Shown piece by piece: positions 43,401-51,071 of a stretch of DNA of 64,000 bases (the first letter of the stretch is position 1; every line of letters starts with the position of its first letter). The notes below the pieces were generated by a model, which had not been told where the DNA came from, did no database searches, and saw nothing but the letters and a program-made list of their open reading frames with translations. Source of the stretch: Bacteroidales bacterium (GTDB lineage: Bacteria > Bacteroidota > Bacteroidia > Bacteroidales > Muribaculaceae); contig SFEA01000005.1 in NCBI GenBank assembly GCA_004557385.1, positions 1 through 64,000 of the forward strand, read 5' to 3'. The translations under genes and the position numbers were made by a program.

Positions 43401-43730
43401 TCGATTATGTTGCAATGCGAATCGAACTACAGCAACGCTCACGGCAGCCCATGGGTGTATAAATACAAAAAAATGGGTAAACTTGTTGGTATGCCTGTGC
43501 CAGGCACAATGACCAGTGTGAACTGGGAAACCCTCATCGACGATTCGCTGGTGTTCGGCATCCCGGTTATTGGCTATCGCAAGGCCGACGGCGGTTATCT
43601 CGAGAACTGCCAGTTGGAGCCCGACGTGAAGGTTGCCAATTCGCCTGAAACAGTGGTTAAGGGCGAGGACACTCAATTGCGCGTGGCTGTCGACGAGTTG
43701 CTCAAGCAAATCGATTCGGCAAAGAAATAA
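40473..43730 (+). CDS. Tricorn-like S41 family protein (copy B, altered nucleophile motif)
   Basis: 1085 residues with a signal peptide (TGAAA-TPL). Beta-propeller blades with SPDGKQIAFS motifs (about 25-520), a Lys/Ala/Asp-rich linker (about 565-600), PDZ (about 790-870) and S41 domain follow, in the same order as copy A at 7120-10362. ELNVSHTG (His) and YLENCQLEPD (Glu) are kept, but the nucleophile region reads NYSNAHGSPW, where copy A has KYSASDGDLFPW. So the serine position aligned with copy A is Ala and the next Asp is His. The Ser two residues earlier is kept and may serve, since this subgroup has its own signature. It is last in the GT2-aminopeptidase-carbonic anhydrase run and is followed by a terminator. 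Confidence 0.87.
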   Translation: MRKRITLIVALALATLTGAAATPLWLRSAKISPDGKQIAFSYKGDIWKVSSAGGTAVRLTTQPSYESNPIWSPDGKQIAFSSDRHGNFDVFVMPSTGGAAVRLTTNSAKEQPMAFSPDGAWVYFQAGIQDPAQSALFPSGALREVYKVPATGGRTQQVLATPAEDICFTADGSKMLYHDCKGVEDALRKHHTSSITRDVWIYDAATGKHANLTNRGGEDRNPVLAADGKTVYFLSERNGGSFNVYRFSLDAPSQVSAVTNHATHPVRSLSMAANGMLCYTYDGEIWVKPSGAEPRKVAVDIVLDEDNMIDNVRVNAGRGVVSPDGKQLAFISRGEVFVTSVEYNTTKQITSTACEERGLTWKDNRTIAYASERDGNWQLFTATIHRKEDQNFANATLIDEKPVLPSADVERYAPKFSPDGKELAFIEDRLRLMVLNLETNTVRQVTDGSKWYDNNEEFWFDWSPDGKWFAITFIDKKHDPYYDCGIVSAQGGEIYNITRSGYFNMNATWVMNGNAIMFATDRYGMRSHASWGSQNDVMLAFVNKDAYDRFRLSKEDYELLKEVEKAQKDDKKKADDNAKAKKGKKNAKKADEAKPDDKKEVKIEFDGLCDRIIRLTPNSSDLEAAALTPDGETLYYITRFEDKPDLWKLSTRKRETKLVSKGVGRGELQMMDDGKAMFLVGAQSKKLDLPSEKATPITASATMKLDHAAERAYMFEHVVKQEAKCFYNTNMHGVDWPAMAEAYRKFLPHISNNYDFAEMLSEILGELNVSHTGGRYYPSGGGDATMNLGLLYDYTYTGNGLKVDEVVAKGPFDRASSRMKAGCIVEKINGVELNAATDYSVVFNEMGRKKTLVSIYNPADGSRFDEVVLPITSGQFNALLYDRWVKAREADVERMSGGRLGYVHIKQMNDASFRDVYSQVLGKFNDKEGIVIDTRFNGGGRLHEDLEVFFSGEKYLTQVVRGHEACDMPSRRWNKPSIMLQCESNYSNAHGSPWVYKYKKMGKLVGMPVPGTMTSVNWETLIDDSLVFGIPVIGYRKADGGYLENCQLEPDVKVANSPETVVKGEDTQLRVAVDELLKQIDSAKK

Positions 43731-43755
43731 GTCGTACTGACTCAAAAACACTTCA

Positions 43756-43793
43756 CAAGAGGCAGCTGTCGAGGCATCGGCATCTGCCTCTTG
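43756..43793 (+). terminator. Terminator after the tricorn-like gene
   Basis: CAAGAGGCAG (43756-43765) pairs with CTGCCTCTTG (43784-43793); GCTTATATTT follows. Confidence 0.7.
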
Positions 43794-43890
43794 GCTTATA
43801 TTTAAGCATCAGTCAATCAAGCCGTATCCTCTCAAATGTTATTTCGGGTGGTTATGCATGATTTTTGCTTTAAGTGAGGATGTGTTTTCT

Positions 43891-43920
43891 TTGAAAAGGC
43901 TCGGGAAATTCATATATTTG
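43891..43920 (+). promoter_or_regulatory. Promoter TTG-N19-TATATTTG
   Basis: TTG (43891-43893), 19 bp, TATATTTG (43913-43920): a textbook Bacteroidota promoter, about 20 bp before the ATG at 43943. Confidence 0.75.
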
Positions 43921-43942
43921 TGGTGAAAAAATTGTTTTGGCT

Positions 43943-44665
43943 ATGAAGACTATTGTAAATTTTATGCTTTCGGGGTTGTTGGCTTTTGGATGCATTTATT
44001 CAGGCAAAGCCCAGGGAGTGTTGAAAGAAGTGAACACCTCGTCGGCAAAGGAGATAATGAATCGAATGCCGGCAAATGCAGCATACGTTTATCCCGAGTT
44101 CCGTCAGGGTGTGGCTTATTTGCGAAACGGTGAGGTTTCGCGTGCGTGGTTCAACTACAGTCCCATGTTGGACGAAATGCACTATAAGCTGTCGGGCGAT
44201 GGCGAAGTTCAGGCGTTGAGCAACGGCGCTGACGTCGGTTTTATTAAGATAGGCAACGATGCATTCTACTATGCCGGGAAAATGTCGTTTGCGCAGCTGG
44301 TTGTCTACGACGATGATGCCGTTTTGTGCTATCGCCGTCACACCAGAATCTCGCAGGACGATGGCAATTTTGGCGCTTACGGCACCTCCACCGAAACCGT
44401 TTCGGCTTCGCGTATTCAAAGCGTGGCTTTCACGCCCGGCATCAAGGACCTCGACAATTATCGCGACTTGAAATATGAAGTAGAAAACGACTATATTATG
44501 CTTGTCGATGGCAAGCCTATTGTCATTCGGTCGGCAAAGGCTTTCGAGAAGGCTTTCCCGAAACTGAAGAAGAAAATCAAGGAATACCTGTCGACCAACA
44601 AGGTCAATTTCAAGAAAGGCGACGACATTGTTGCCTTGATGGAGTTTTGCATCAGCAATAAGTGA
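43943..44665 (+). CDS. Exported hypothetical protein
   Basis: 240 residues from the ATG at 43943 (an upstream TTG is less likely). Signal peptide cut near SGKA-QGV. The mature part is soluble and beta-rich early (FRQGVAYLRNGEVSRAWFNYSPMLDEMHY), with a Lys-rich C-terminal helix (KLKKKIKEYLSTNKVNFKKGDD). The pattern recalls Bacteroidota secreted proteins with an N-terminal AYLRNG motif, of unknown function. It has its own promoter and converges with uvrA. Confidence 0.75.
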   Translation: MKTIVNFMLSGLLAFGCIYSGKAQGVLKEVNTSSAKEIMNRMPANAAYVYPEFRQGVAYLRNGEVSRAWFNYSPMLDEMHYKLSGDGEVQALSNGADVGFIKIGNDAFYYAGKMSFAQLVVYDDDAVLCYRRHTRISQDDGNFGAYGTSTETVSASRIQSVAFTPGIKDLDNYRDLKYEVENDYIMLVDGKPIVIRSAKAFEKAFPKLKKKIKEYLSTNKVNFKKGDDIVALMEFCISNK

Positions 44666-44739
44666 TGTCGTTGCATTCTATGCACGGACGCTTTGAGCAG
44701 GTTGCGCGATAGAGTGCATTGCTGCAATTGGCAAGTGCA

Positions 44740-47535
44740 TTATTTTTGCCCGAGCTTTTCGGCGAGGAACTTGCCGGTGTAGCTTTCGGGGCATTGGGCA
44801 ATTTGCTCAGGAGTGCCGGTGCACACCACGTTTCCGCCGGCATCGCCGCCTTCAGGACCCATGTCGATGATGTGGTCGGCGCACTTTATCACGTCGATGT
44901 TATGCTCGATGATGATGATTGAATGTCCGTGCTCAATTAGTTGGTTGAACGACTTCATGAGTGTGCTGATGTCGTGGAAATGCAATCCGGTGGTAGGTTC
45001 GTCGAAGATGAACAGCGTGTGCTGTTTGACCTCGTCGCAGAGGTAGTAAGCCAGTTTCACGCGCTGGTTTTCGCCGCCGGAGAGCGACGACGACGATTGC
45101 CCGAGCTTAACGTAACCCAGTCCGACGTCCTGCAGCGGTTTCAGGCGGCGCACAATGCGTCGCTCGGTAGCTCCGGCTGTTTGGCTGAAGAATTCAATGG
45201 CTTGATTCACAGTCATGTTGAGCACGTCGTAGATGTTCTTGCCGCGATATTCCACTTCAAGCGCGTTGGCGCTGTAGCGTTTGCCATGGCACGATTCACA
45301 TTCCAGCGTGATGTCAGCCATGAATTGCATCTCAATGGTGATTGTGCCTTCGCCTTTGCAGTCCTCGCAGCGTCCGCCGGGGGCGTTGAACGAAAAATAG
45401 CCGGCGTTGTAGCCCATTTGCTTCGACAGTTGCTGCTCGGCAAAGAGGTGGCGAATTTCGTCGAATGCTTTCAGATAGGTTGCAGGGTTGCTGCGCGACG
45501 ATTTGCCTATCGGGTTTTGGTCGACGTATTCAATTGCGCTAACCATATTCACGTCGCCCTCAATGCCGAGGTGAGCGCCCGGAGCATCGACGTTGATGTC
45601 GAGCCGGCGGGCAAGTGCGCGATATAGAATCTGGTTCACCAGCGTTGATTTTCCTGAGCCGCTCACGCCGGTCACAACAGTGATTATGCCAAGCGGAAAT
45701 GTAACGTCGATGCCTTTTAGGTTATTCTCCGAAGCGCCTTTCACGGTGATTGAGTTGTTCCAGCGGCGGCGTATTGTGGGCACGGCAATCTGCATCGTGC
45801 CGTTGAGATATTTCAGTGTGTAGCTTTGCTCGGCGTTTGCCTCGGGCGTGAGCTGTCCGGCAAACACCACGTTGCCGCCACGGCGCCCGGCTTCGGGACC
45901 GATGTCGATGAGATAGTCGGCAGCGCGTATGATGTCCTCGTCGTGTTCCACCACCACCACCGTATTGCCCAAGTCGCGCAGCATCTTCAGCACGCTAATC
46001 AGTCGCGCTGTGTCGCGCGAGTGCAGACCGATGCTTGGCTCGTCGAGGATATACACCGAACCCACGAGCGAGCTGCCCAGTGATGTGGTGAGGCTGATGC
46101 GTTGGCTTTCGCCGCCCGACAAGGTCGACGACACGCGGTCGAGGGTGAGGTAGCCCAGTCCTACCTCGTTGAGGAAACGCAGTCGGTTGGTGATTTCCAC
46201 CGTCAGCCTCTTGGCAACGAGGGCGTCGGTGGCATCGAGTTGCAAATTCTCGAACCATTGCAGCAGCTGCGACACTGGCATCTTCACGAGGTCGGCAATT
46301 GTGCAGCCGCCAATGCGAACATATTGCGCGCCTTTTTTTAGCCGCGAGCCGTTGCACTCAGGGCAAACGGTTTTCCCGCGGTAGCGCGCCAGCATCACGC
46401 GATATTGTATTGAATAAGATTTCGATTGAACGAAGCGGAAAAACTCGTCGATGCCTGTGACGTGGCTGTTGCCATGCCACAGCAGTTGGCGTTGCTCGTC
46501 GGTGAGCTTGTTGTATGGCGTGTGTATGGGAAAATGCAATGGCACAGCCTGACGGATGAACTGGTCCTTCCATTCGCCAATTATTTTGCCGCGCCAGCAA
46601 GCCACAGCGTCGTCGTAGACCGATAGCGCCTTGTTTGGAACAACTAAGTTTTCGTCGATGCCCGTAACTTTTCCAAACCCTTCGCACACAGGGCAAGCGC
46701 CCACAGGGTTGTTGAAATTGAACATCAGGTCGCTTGGCTCTTCGAATGTCATGCCATCGGCTTCGAAACGCTTCGAGAAGTTAAGCGTCTGCACCGTGCC
46801 GTTGGTTTGCCACACCATAACCACACATTCGTCCTGACCCTCGAAAAACGCAGTGGAGAGCGAGTCGAGCAAGCGCATATCGTCCTCCTTGGTGCGAGTC
46901 ACCGCCAAACGGTCGATGAGCAAGCGATATTCGGCAGGGTTAAGGTTGTTGGCATCAGGCAGGATGTCGGTAATGTTCACAAAACGGGTGTCGTGTTCGA
47001 GTCGCGAATAGCCGCCTTTGAGCAGTATGGAGAGGTGTGTTGCAAAGTCGCGGTCGGCAGGAATGTGCAGTTGACTGAGCAGCGCGATGCGAGTGCCGAT
47101 GGGGTAGCTGTTGATGGCTGAAAGCACATCGTTTGAGGTGTGCTTCTTCACCTGATTGCCCGATATGGGCGAAAAGGTCTTGCCAACGCGCGCAAACAGC
47201 ATGCGCAAATAGTCGTAAATCTCGGTTGAGGTGCCCACGGTGCTTCGCGAGTTGCGAGTGGTTACTTTTTGCTCGATGGCGATGGCAGGTGGCAACCCCT
47301 TGATGAAATCACATTCGGGCTTAGCCATCTTGCCGAGGAACTGGCGGGCGTACGACGAGAGGCTTTCCACGTAGCGGCGTTGCCCTTCGGCGTAGAGAGT
47401 GTCGAACGCCAGCGACGATTTGCCGCTGCCCGATAAGCCTGTGATAACCACCAGCTTGCCGCGCGGAATTTCCACGTCGATGCTTTTGAGGTTGTTCACT
47501 CTTGCTCCTTTTATGATTATATTGCCCGAATTCAT
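44740..47535 (-). CDS. uvrA: Excinuclease ABC subunit A
   Basis: 931 residues, the usual UvrA length. Two ABC ATPase halves: Walker A GLSGSGKSSLAF (about 34) and GVSGSGKSTLVN (about 630), signature LSGGESQRISL and LSGGENQRVKL. Zinc fingers: CPVCEGFG...CPECNGSR and CEDCKGEG...CESCHGKR. It recognises DNA damage with UvrB in nucleotide excision repair. Its 3' end converges with the exported unknown gene; the start faces the Bcr-type gene. Confidence 0.96.
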   Translation of the reverse strand: MNSGNIIIKGARVNNLKSIDVEIPRGKLVVITGLSGSGKSSLAFDTLYAEGQRRYVESLSSYARQFLGKMAKPECDFIKGLPPAIAIEQKVTTRNSRSTVGTSTEIYDYLRMLFARVGKTFSPISGNQVKKHTSNDVLSAINSYPIGTRIALLSQLHIPADRDFATHLSILLKGGYSRLEHDTRFVNITDILPDANNLNPAEYRLLIDRLAVTRTKEDDMRLLDSLSTAFFEGQDECVVMVWQTNGTVQTLNFSKRFEADGMTFEEPSDLMFNFNNPVGACPVCEGFGKVTGIDENLVVPNKALSVYDDAVACWRGKIIGEWKDQFIRQAVPLHFPIHTPYNKLTDEQRQLLWHGNSHVTGIDEFFRFVQSKSYSIQYRVMLARYRGKTVCPECNGSRLKKGAQYVRIGGCTIADLVKMPVSQLLQWFENLQLDATDALVAKRLTVEITNRLRFLNEVGLGYLTLDRVSSTLSGGESQRISLTTSLGSSLVGSVYILDEPSIGLHSRDTARLISVLKMLRDLGNTVVVVEHDEDIIRAADYLIDIGPEAGRRGGNVVFAGQLTPEANAEQSYTLKYLNGTMQIAVPTIRRRWNNSITVKGASENNLKGIDVTFPLGIITVVTGVSGSGKSTLVNQILYRALARRLDINVDAPGAHLGIEGDVNMVSAIEYVDQNPIGKSSRSNPATYLKAFDEIRHLFAEQQLSKQMGYNAGYFSFNAPGGRCEDCKGEGTITIEMQFMADITLECESCHGKRYSANALEVEYRGKNIYDVLNMTVNQAIEFFSQTAGATERRIVRRLKPLQDVGLGYVKLGQSSSSLSGGENQRVKLAYYLCDEVKQHTLFIFDEPTTGLHFHDISTLMKSFNQLIEHGHSIIIIEHNIDVIKCADHIIDMGPEGGDAGGNVVCTGTPEQIAQCPESYTGKFLAEKLGQK

Positions 47536-47690
47536 CGCCTATTGTGATTTGTTGTGATAAAAATTTATTCTTGCAAAATTACTAAAATTTGTGCAAATCG
47601 AGTGCCGGGCGCTGTAGTTTATTTTTGGTGTAGATGTTATTAAACAAAAATTGATGGGTAAACAATGCTTTATGTGATGCATTCTGCCGA

Positions 47691-47749
47691 TTGATGTGAG
47701 TGTTTGAGGGACGTATATTTGCATATAATTGCAAAAACTGCTAATTTTG
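47691..47749 (+). promoter_or_regulatory. Two tandem promoters of the Bcr/CflA gene
   Basis: P1: TTG 47691-47693, 20 bp, TATATTTG 47714-47721. P2: TTG 47719-47721, 20 bp, TAATTTTG 47742-47749. P2's -33 box overlaps P1's -7 box. P2 would start about 15 nt before the ATG. Confidence 0.65.
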
Positions 47750-47771
47750 CATATCGAATTCAAGCATATTG

Positions 47772-48950
47772 ATGATGAGTTATAAAATATACCTTCTTAT
47801 ATTGCTCGGTGCGTTGTCGGCATTCGGGCCGTTTGTCACAGATATGTATTTACCCAGCTTGCCGTCGATGGTCGATGACTACAACACCAGCGTTTCGATG
47901 GTGCAGATGGGATTGTCGTTCAGTATGTTAGGTCTTGCTTTGGGACAATTGCTTTTCGGTCCGCTGAGCGACAAATACGGTCGCAGAATGCCTGTGATTG
48001 TTGCCATGGTGGTGTTTTGCATAAGCACTTTGGCTTGCGTGTTTGCGCCCACCATCGAGGTTTTTGTTGGGTTGCGGTTTGTGCAAGGCGTTTCGGGCGC
48101 AGGAGGCATAGTGATTTCGCGTTCGGTGGCAACCGACACCTTCGATGGACATCAGCTGCTGAAGATGCTTGCCATTATTGGTGCCATCAACGGCATCGCG
48201 CCAATCACGGCGCCGGTGGCGGGTGGCATGATTGTGAGCAGCATAGGGTGGCGCGGCATCTTTGTGGTGCTGCTGGTGATTGGCGTGCTGCTGGCTGTGG
48301 GCAGCTGCATAATGAAGGAGTCGCTGCCTGTTGAGCGGCGCAAATCCACCGGTGTTTTTGCCACGTTCAAGTTGTTTGGCGTGGTGTTGCGCAACCGCAC
48401 GTTCATGTGCTATGTTTTGCAGCAAGCCACCGCGCAAGCCATTCTGTTTGGCAACATTGCCTCGTCGCCGTTTATCGTTCAGACTCATTTTGGCGTTTCA
48501 GCCACCACCTTCGGATTGCTGTTTGCCGTCAACGGCGTGTTCATTGGCGTTGGTGCGGCATTGTCGGCACGGTTCCGCAAGCCCGAAACGTGCGTCAAGG
48601 TTAGTTGCATAGGCATGCTTGTGCTGAGTGCCCTGATGGCAGTGCTGCTGTTTGGCGGCTGCAATGTGTTGTGGTATGAGGTGGTGCTCAATCCGTTGCT
48701 CGGCTTTATGGGCTTGACGTTCACGGCATCTACCACTCTTGCGCTCAACAGCGAGCGTGAAAACGCGGGTACGGCGTCGGCAGTGTTTGGCGCCATAGGC
48801 TTCATGAGCGGCGGCATAGTCACACCGCTTGTTGGGCAGGGCAATATGCTTCACACCACGGCAATAGTGTTTGTTGTTGGCGCGATACTGTCGTTCATGT
48901 TTGCTGCTATGGCAAGGGTGGCACAGCGCAGCACGAGTGTCAGTGCATGA
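47772..48950 (+). CDS. Bcr/CflA family multidrug transporter
   Basis: 392 residues from the ATG at 47772 (47775 also possible). About 12 membrane helices. FGPFVTDMYLPSLPSM near the start is the Bcr/CflA signature, followed by the MFS loop motif FGPLSDKYGRRMPV. It is an inner membrane proton antiporter for drugs such as bicyclomycin or sulfonamides in relatives. It has no operon partner and its end overlaps the convergent gene by 11 bp. Confidence 0.92.
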   Translation: MMSYKIYLLILLGALSAFGPFVTDMYLPSLPSMVDDYNTSVSMVQMGLSFSMLGLALGQLLFGPLSDKYGRRMPVIVAMVVFCISTLACVFAPTIEVFVGLRFVQGVSGAGGIVISRSVATDTFDGHQLLKMLAIIGAINGIAPITAPVAGGMIVSSIGWRGIFVVLLVIGVLLAVGSCIMKESLPVERRKSTGVFATFKLFGVVLRNRTFMCYVLQQATAQAILFGNIASSPFIVQTHFGVSATTFGLLFAVNGVFIGVGAALSARFRKPETCVKVSCIGMLVLSALMAVLLFGGCNVLWYEVVLNPLLGFMGLTFTASTTLALNSERENAGTASAVFGAIGFMSGGIVTPLVGQGNMLHTTAIVFVVGAILSFMFAAMARVAQRSTSVSA

Positions 48951-49347
48951 GCATGGCATGCATACGCTGGCTCAACAGCGCCAACGGACGAGCCTGATAT
49001 TCAATGTGAAAAGAGCGGTTGAATAGCTGACCGCTGTGCCTGCCGGCGCAGCGCAGTTTGGCGCGGTTGCCGCGATGGCGATTGATGTAGGCTTGCAGCT
49101 CGTCGCCGTCAAGAAAAGGTGCGTCGAGCACAATCTTCACCGCACGTCCGGCACGCTGGCAATAGTCGAGCGCCAAATACATTTCGCGTTTAGGTATCAG
49201 CCGGTCGTAGAAATTCAGTTCGCAAGCCTCGATGATACTGCTCACATAAGTGCGTTCACACGCATTGAAAAAGTCGTTTTCGTAATACTTGCGCCGGTAT
49301 TCGGCGTAGATGTTTTTTCCGTTGTTCAGTTTCTCGTCGGTGTTCAT
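48940..49347 (-). CDS. Hypothetical protein
   Basis: 135 residues, soluble, Arg/Tyr-rich (IYAEYRRKYYENDF, KREMYLALDYCQRAGRAVKIVLDAPFLDGDELQAYINRHRGN). No recognised domain. The composition is like the core genes around it. It overlaps the Bcr-type gene's end by 11 bp. Right of it, 49348-49729 is AT-rich, without a gene or a clear promoter. Confidence 0.6.
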   Translation of the reverse strand: MNTDEKLNNGKNIYAEYRRKYYENDFFNACERTYVSSIIEACELNFYDRLIPKREMYLALDYCQRAGRAVKIVLDAPFLDGDELQAYINRHRGNRAKLRCAGRHSGQLFNRSFHIEYQARPLALLSQRMHAMLMH

Positions 49348-49736
49348 AAAAAATGTGTGCTTTTTCGTTTTTCAATTCATACAAGCTGCTTCCTTAGGGC
49401 ATCCGATGTGCAAAGGTGCAAACTATCTGGGCAAATTTCAAGCGCACCTTGCCCAATATGCGTTAAATTGAGTAATTTTTATCGTGATGACGAAATATTA
49501 CAGCGTACTGAATGAACTGGATAATTGTTAAATTATTTAACAAAATCGCGCTAAAATAGGAATTGTTAATAAGTGTAAAAGTTAAATATTCTTAATGGAT
49601 ATTTTGCTGTAAATTAATTGAATAGCAAATTTTATAGTATGAATAATGGATTTTTGTTGCTGATTTTTAACAAAAATATACAAATGCCAAAATTTTCGAT
49701 CGTATAATATATATAGAGACTAATTTTTTTTGAAGT

Positions 49737-49769
49737 ATGAAAATAGCTATTTTGGAACACTTAAAGTAA
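49737..49769 (+). other. Possible 10-codon upstream ORF (MKIAILEHLK)
   Basis: An ATG at 49737 opens a 10-codon frame that ends at TAA 49767-49769, 35 bp before the ATG of the sigma-like gene and in another frame. It could be a leader peptide or chance. Confidence 0.2.
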
Positions 49770-49804
49770 TCGAGAAATTATCACAATCAAAACACATAAG
49801 CGAT

Positions 49805-50131
49805 ATGAAAGAAAAACAAGAAGTACAACGCGAAGAACTTATCACACTTGAAGAAGAATTGGAGCTTATTAAGCAGATTCGACAATCGCCAGACGACTGC
49901 GAGGCTGCAAAGCAAAAACTATTATTTGCAAATCAAAGATTTGTACGTGTGATAGCAGAGAGATATGCCACCGACGAGCAGCAGACGAAAATACTTGTTG
50001 CTGAGGGCAATAAGGGGCTACTCTACGCCGTTGAAAAATATGATGAGACAAAAGGGTATAAATTCATAAGTTATGCTCTGTACTGGATTAAAGAATCAAT
50101 TAAACAATATATCATGAATAACTCTAATTGA
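49805..50131 (+). CDS. Stand-alone sigma-70 region 1.2-2 protein
   Basis: 108 residues from the ATG at 49805; the frame extends to a TTG at 49730. The order of motifs matches primary sigma factors: LITLEEELELIKQIRQ (1.2), LLFANQRFVRVIAERYA (2.1), EGNKGLLYAVEKYDETKGYKFISYALYWIKESIKQYI (2.2 to 2.4). It then ends at MNNSN. Regions 3 and 4 are missing, so it cannot bind a -33 element; it may hold RNA polymerase core, act as an anti-sigma-like decoy, or open DNA with help. It is first of a three-gene unit, 3 bp before the nuclease-like gene. More A+T-rich than the core genes. Confidence 0.75.
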   Translation: MKEKQEVQREELITLEEELELIKQIRQSPDDCEAAKQKLLFANQRFVRVIAERYATDEQQTKILVAEGNKGLLYAVEKYDETKGYKFISYALYWIKESIKQYIMNNSN

Positions 50132-50134
50132 AGT

Positions 50135-51064
50135 ATGGCAACAAAAAGAAAAATCTCAGATGATGAATTTTGGAAGAAACTGACTGAAGGCGAATACAAA
50201 GAAATTATAGCCTTTGCGTCGAAACGTGAAAATGAGTTGGATGTTCAAGTTAGAGATAACTATTTGAATATCTACTATCGAGGGGGAAACTTGTTAAAAA
50301 TCAGTCCTCAAGACCTTTATTTCGATGAGTTCTATTTTCATCGTGGAGCCAAAGATATGCGTAAAACTCGCTTGAAAGAAAAAGCTAACGACATGGACAA
50401 AGAGTGTACTGAGCGTTGGGAATCTTACAAAGAACAACGAAAGGAAATGTTGGACATCCTTAAAAACGGTGGAGGTATGCCAATTTATAGTGCAAAGATG
50501 AAGAACATTATGGATGGGTGGGAAAAAGATCTTAACACGATAGGTCTCAACCATGATGAAAAGAATGCCCAACAGCAAATATCAATGAATAACAGAGGTG
50601 CCACCGACTACACTGTTGTGGATTTGGAATATGCTGTAAGCAGGACATCGTCGTTCTGCTACAATGGTAAATTAAACAAGAAGGTGCCGCGTTTTGATAT
50701 TATCGCTGTTGATAAATCCGGCCAGTTGTATGTGATAGAATTAAAAACCGGATTTGATGCAATTGATGGATGTTCGGGCATTCGCGCCCACATGGATTGC
50801 TTTGTTCACTCTATTGGACGTGACTCCAAAAACGATTTCGTAAATGAAATGTACGAGTTATTGGGGCAGAAACAGGAATTAAACCTGATAGACAAAAATG
50901 TATTTATTGACAAGACTAAGAAACCTAAATTCATTTTCGCCTTCTCTGAGAAGGTGAAAGGAAAGCGCTGTTACGATGAATTTGTCGAAGAATGCAAAAA
51001 GATAAGGTACAATGACGAAATAATATATGTAGGTAATGATTATCAATTAAAAATAAAAAAATAA
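50135..51064 (+). CDS. PD-(D/E)XK nuclease-like protein
   Basis: 309 residues, no signal peptide. The N-terminal half is charged and helical (MRKTRLKEKANDMDKECTERW). From about residue 165 a nuclease-like core appears: DLEYAVS (Glu), then RFDIIAVDKSGQLYVIELKTG, the D-X(n)-E-X-K arrangement of PD-(D/E)XK enzymes, followed by a helix with conserved polar residues (RAHMDCFVHS). Restriction-type and repair nucleases use it to cut DNA, some to cut RNA. It is the middle gene of the unit, 3 and 7 bp from its neighbours. No known system name fits. The call is from motif only. Confidence 0.65.
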   Translation: MATKRKISDDEFWKKLTEGEYKEIIAFASKRENELDVQVRDNYLNIYYRGGNLLKISPQDLYFDEFYFHRGAKDMRKTRLKEKANDMDKECTERWESYKEQRKEMLDILKNGGGMPIYSAKMKNIMDGWEKDLNTIGLNHDEKNAQQQISMNNRGATDYTVVDLEYAVSRTSSFCYNGKLNKKVPRFDIIAVDKSGQLYVIELKTGFDAIDGCSGIRAHMDCFVHSIGRDSKNDFVNEMYELLGQKQELNLIDKNVFIDKTKKPKFIFAFSEKVKGKRCYDEFVEECKKIRYNDEIIYVGNDYQLKIKK

Positions 51065-51071
51065 AAGATGT

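Noticed and set aside
44690..44735. Bidirectional terminator between the exported unknown and uvrA
   Set aside because: TGCATTCTAT and ATAGAGTGCA pair with a mismatch over a long loop and no T-run is seen.
49730..50131. TTG at 49730 as the start of the sigma-like gene
   Set aside because: The ATG at 49805 gives a protein that begins just before sigma region 1.2; the extra 25 residues have no sigma match, though they cannot be excluded.
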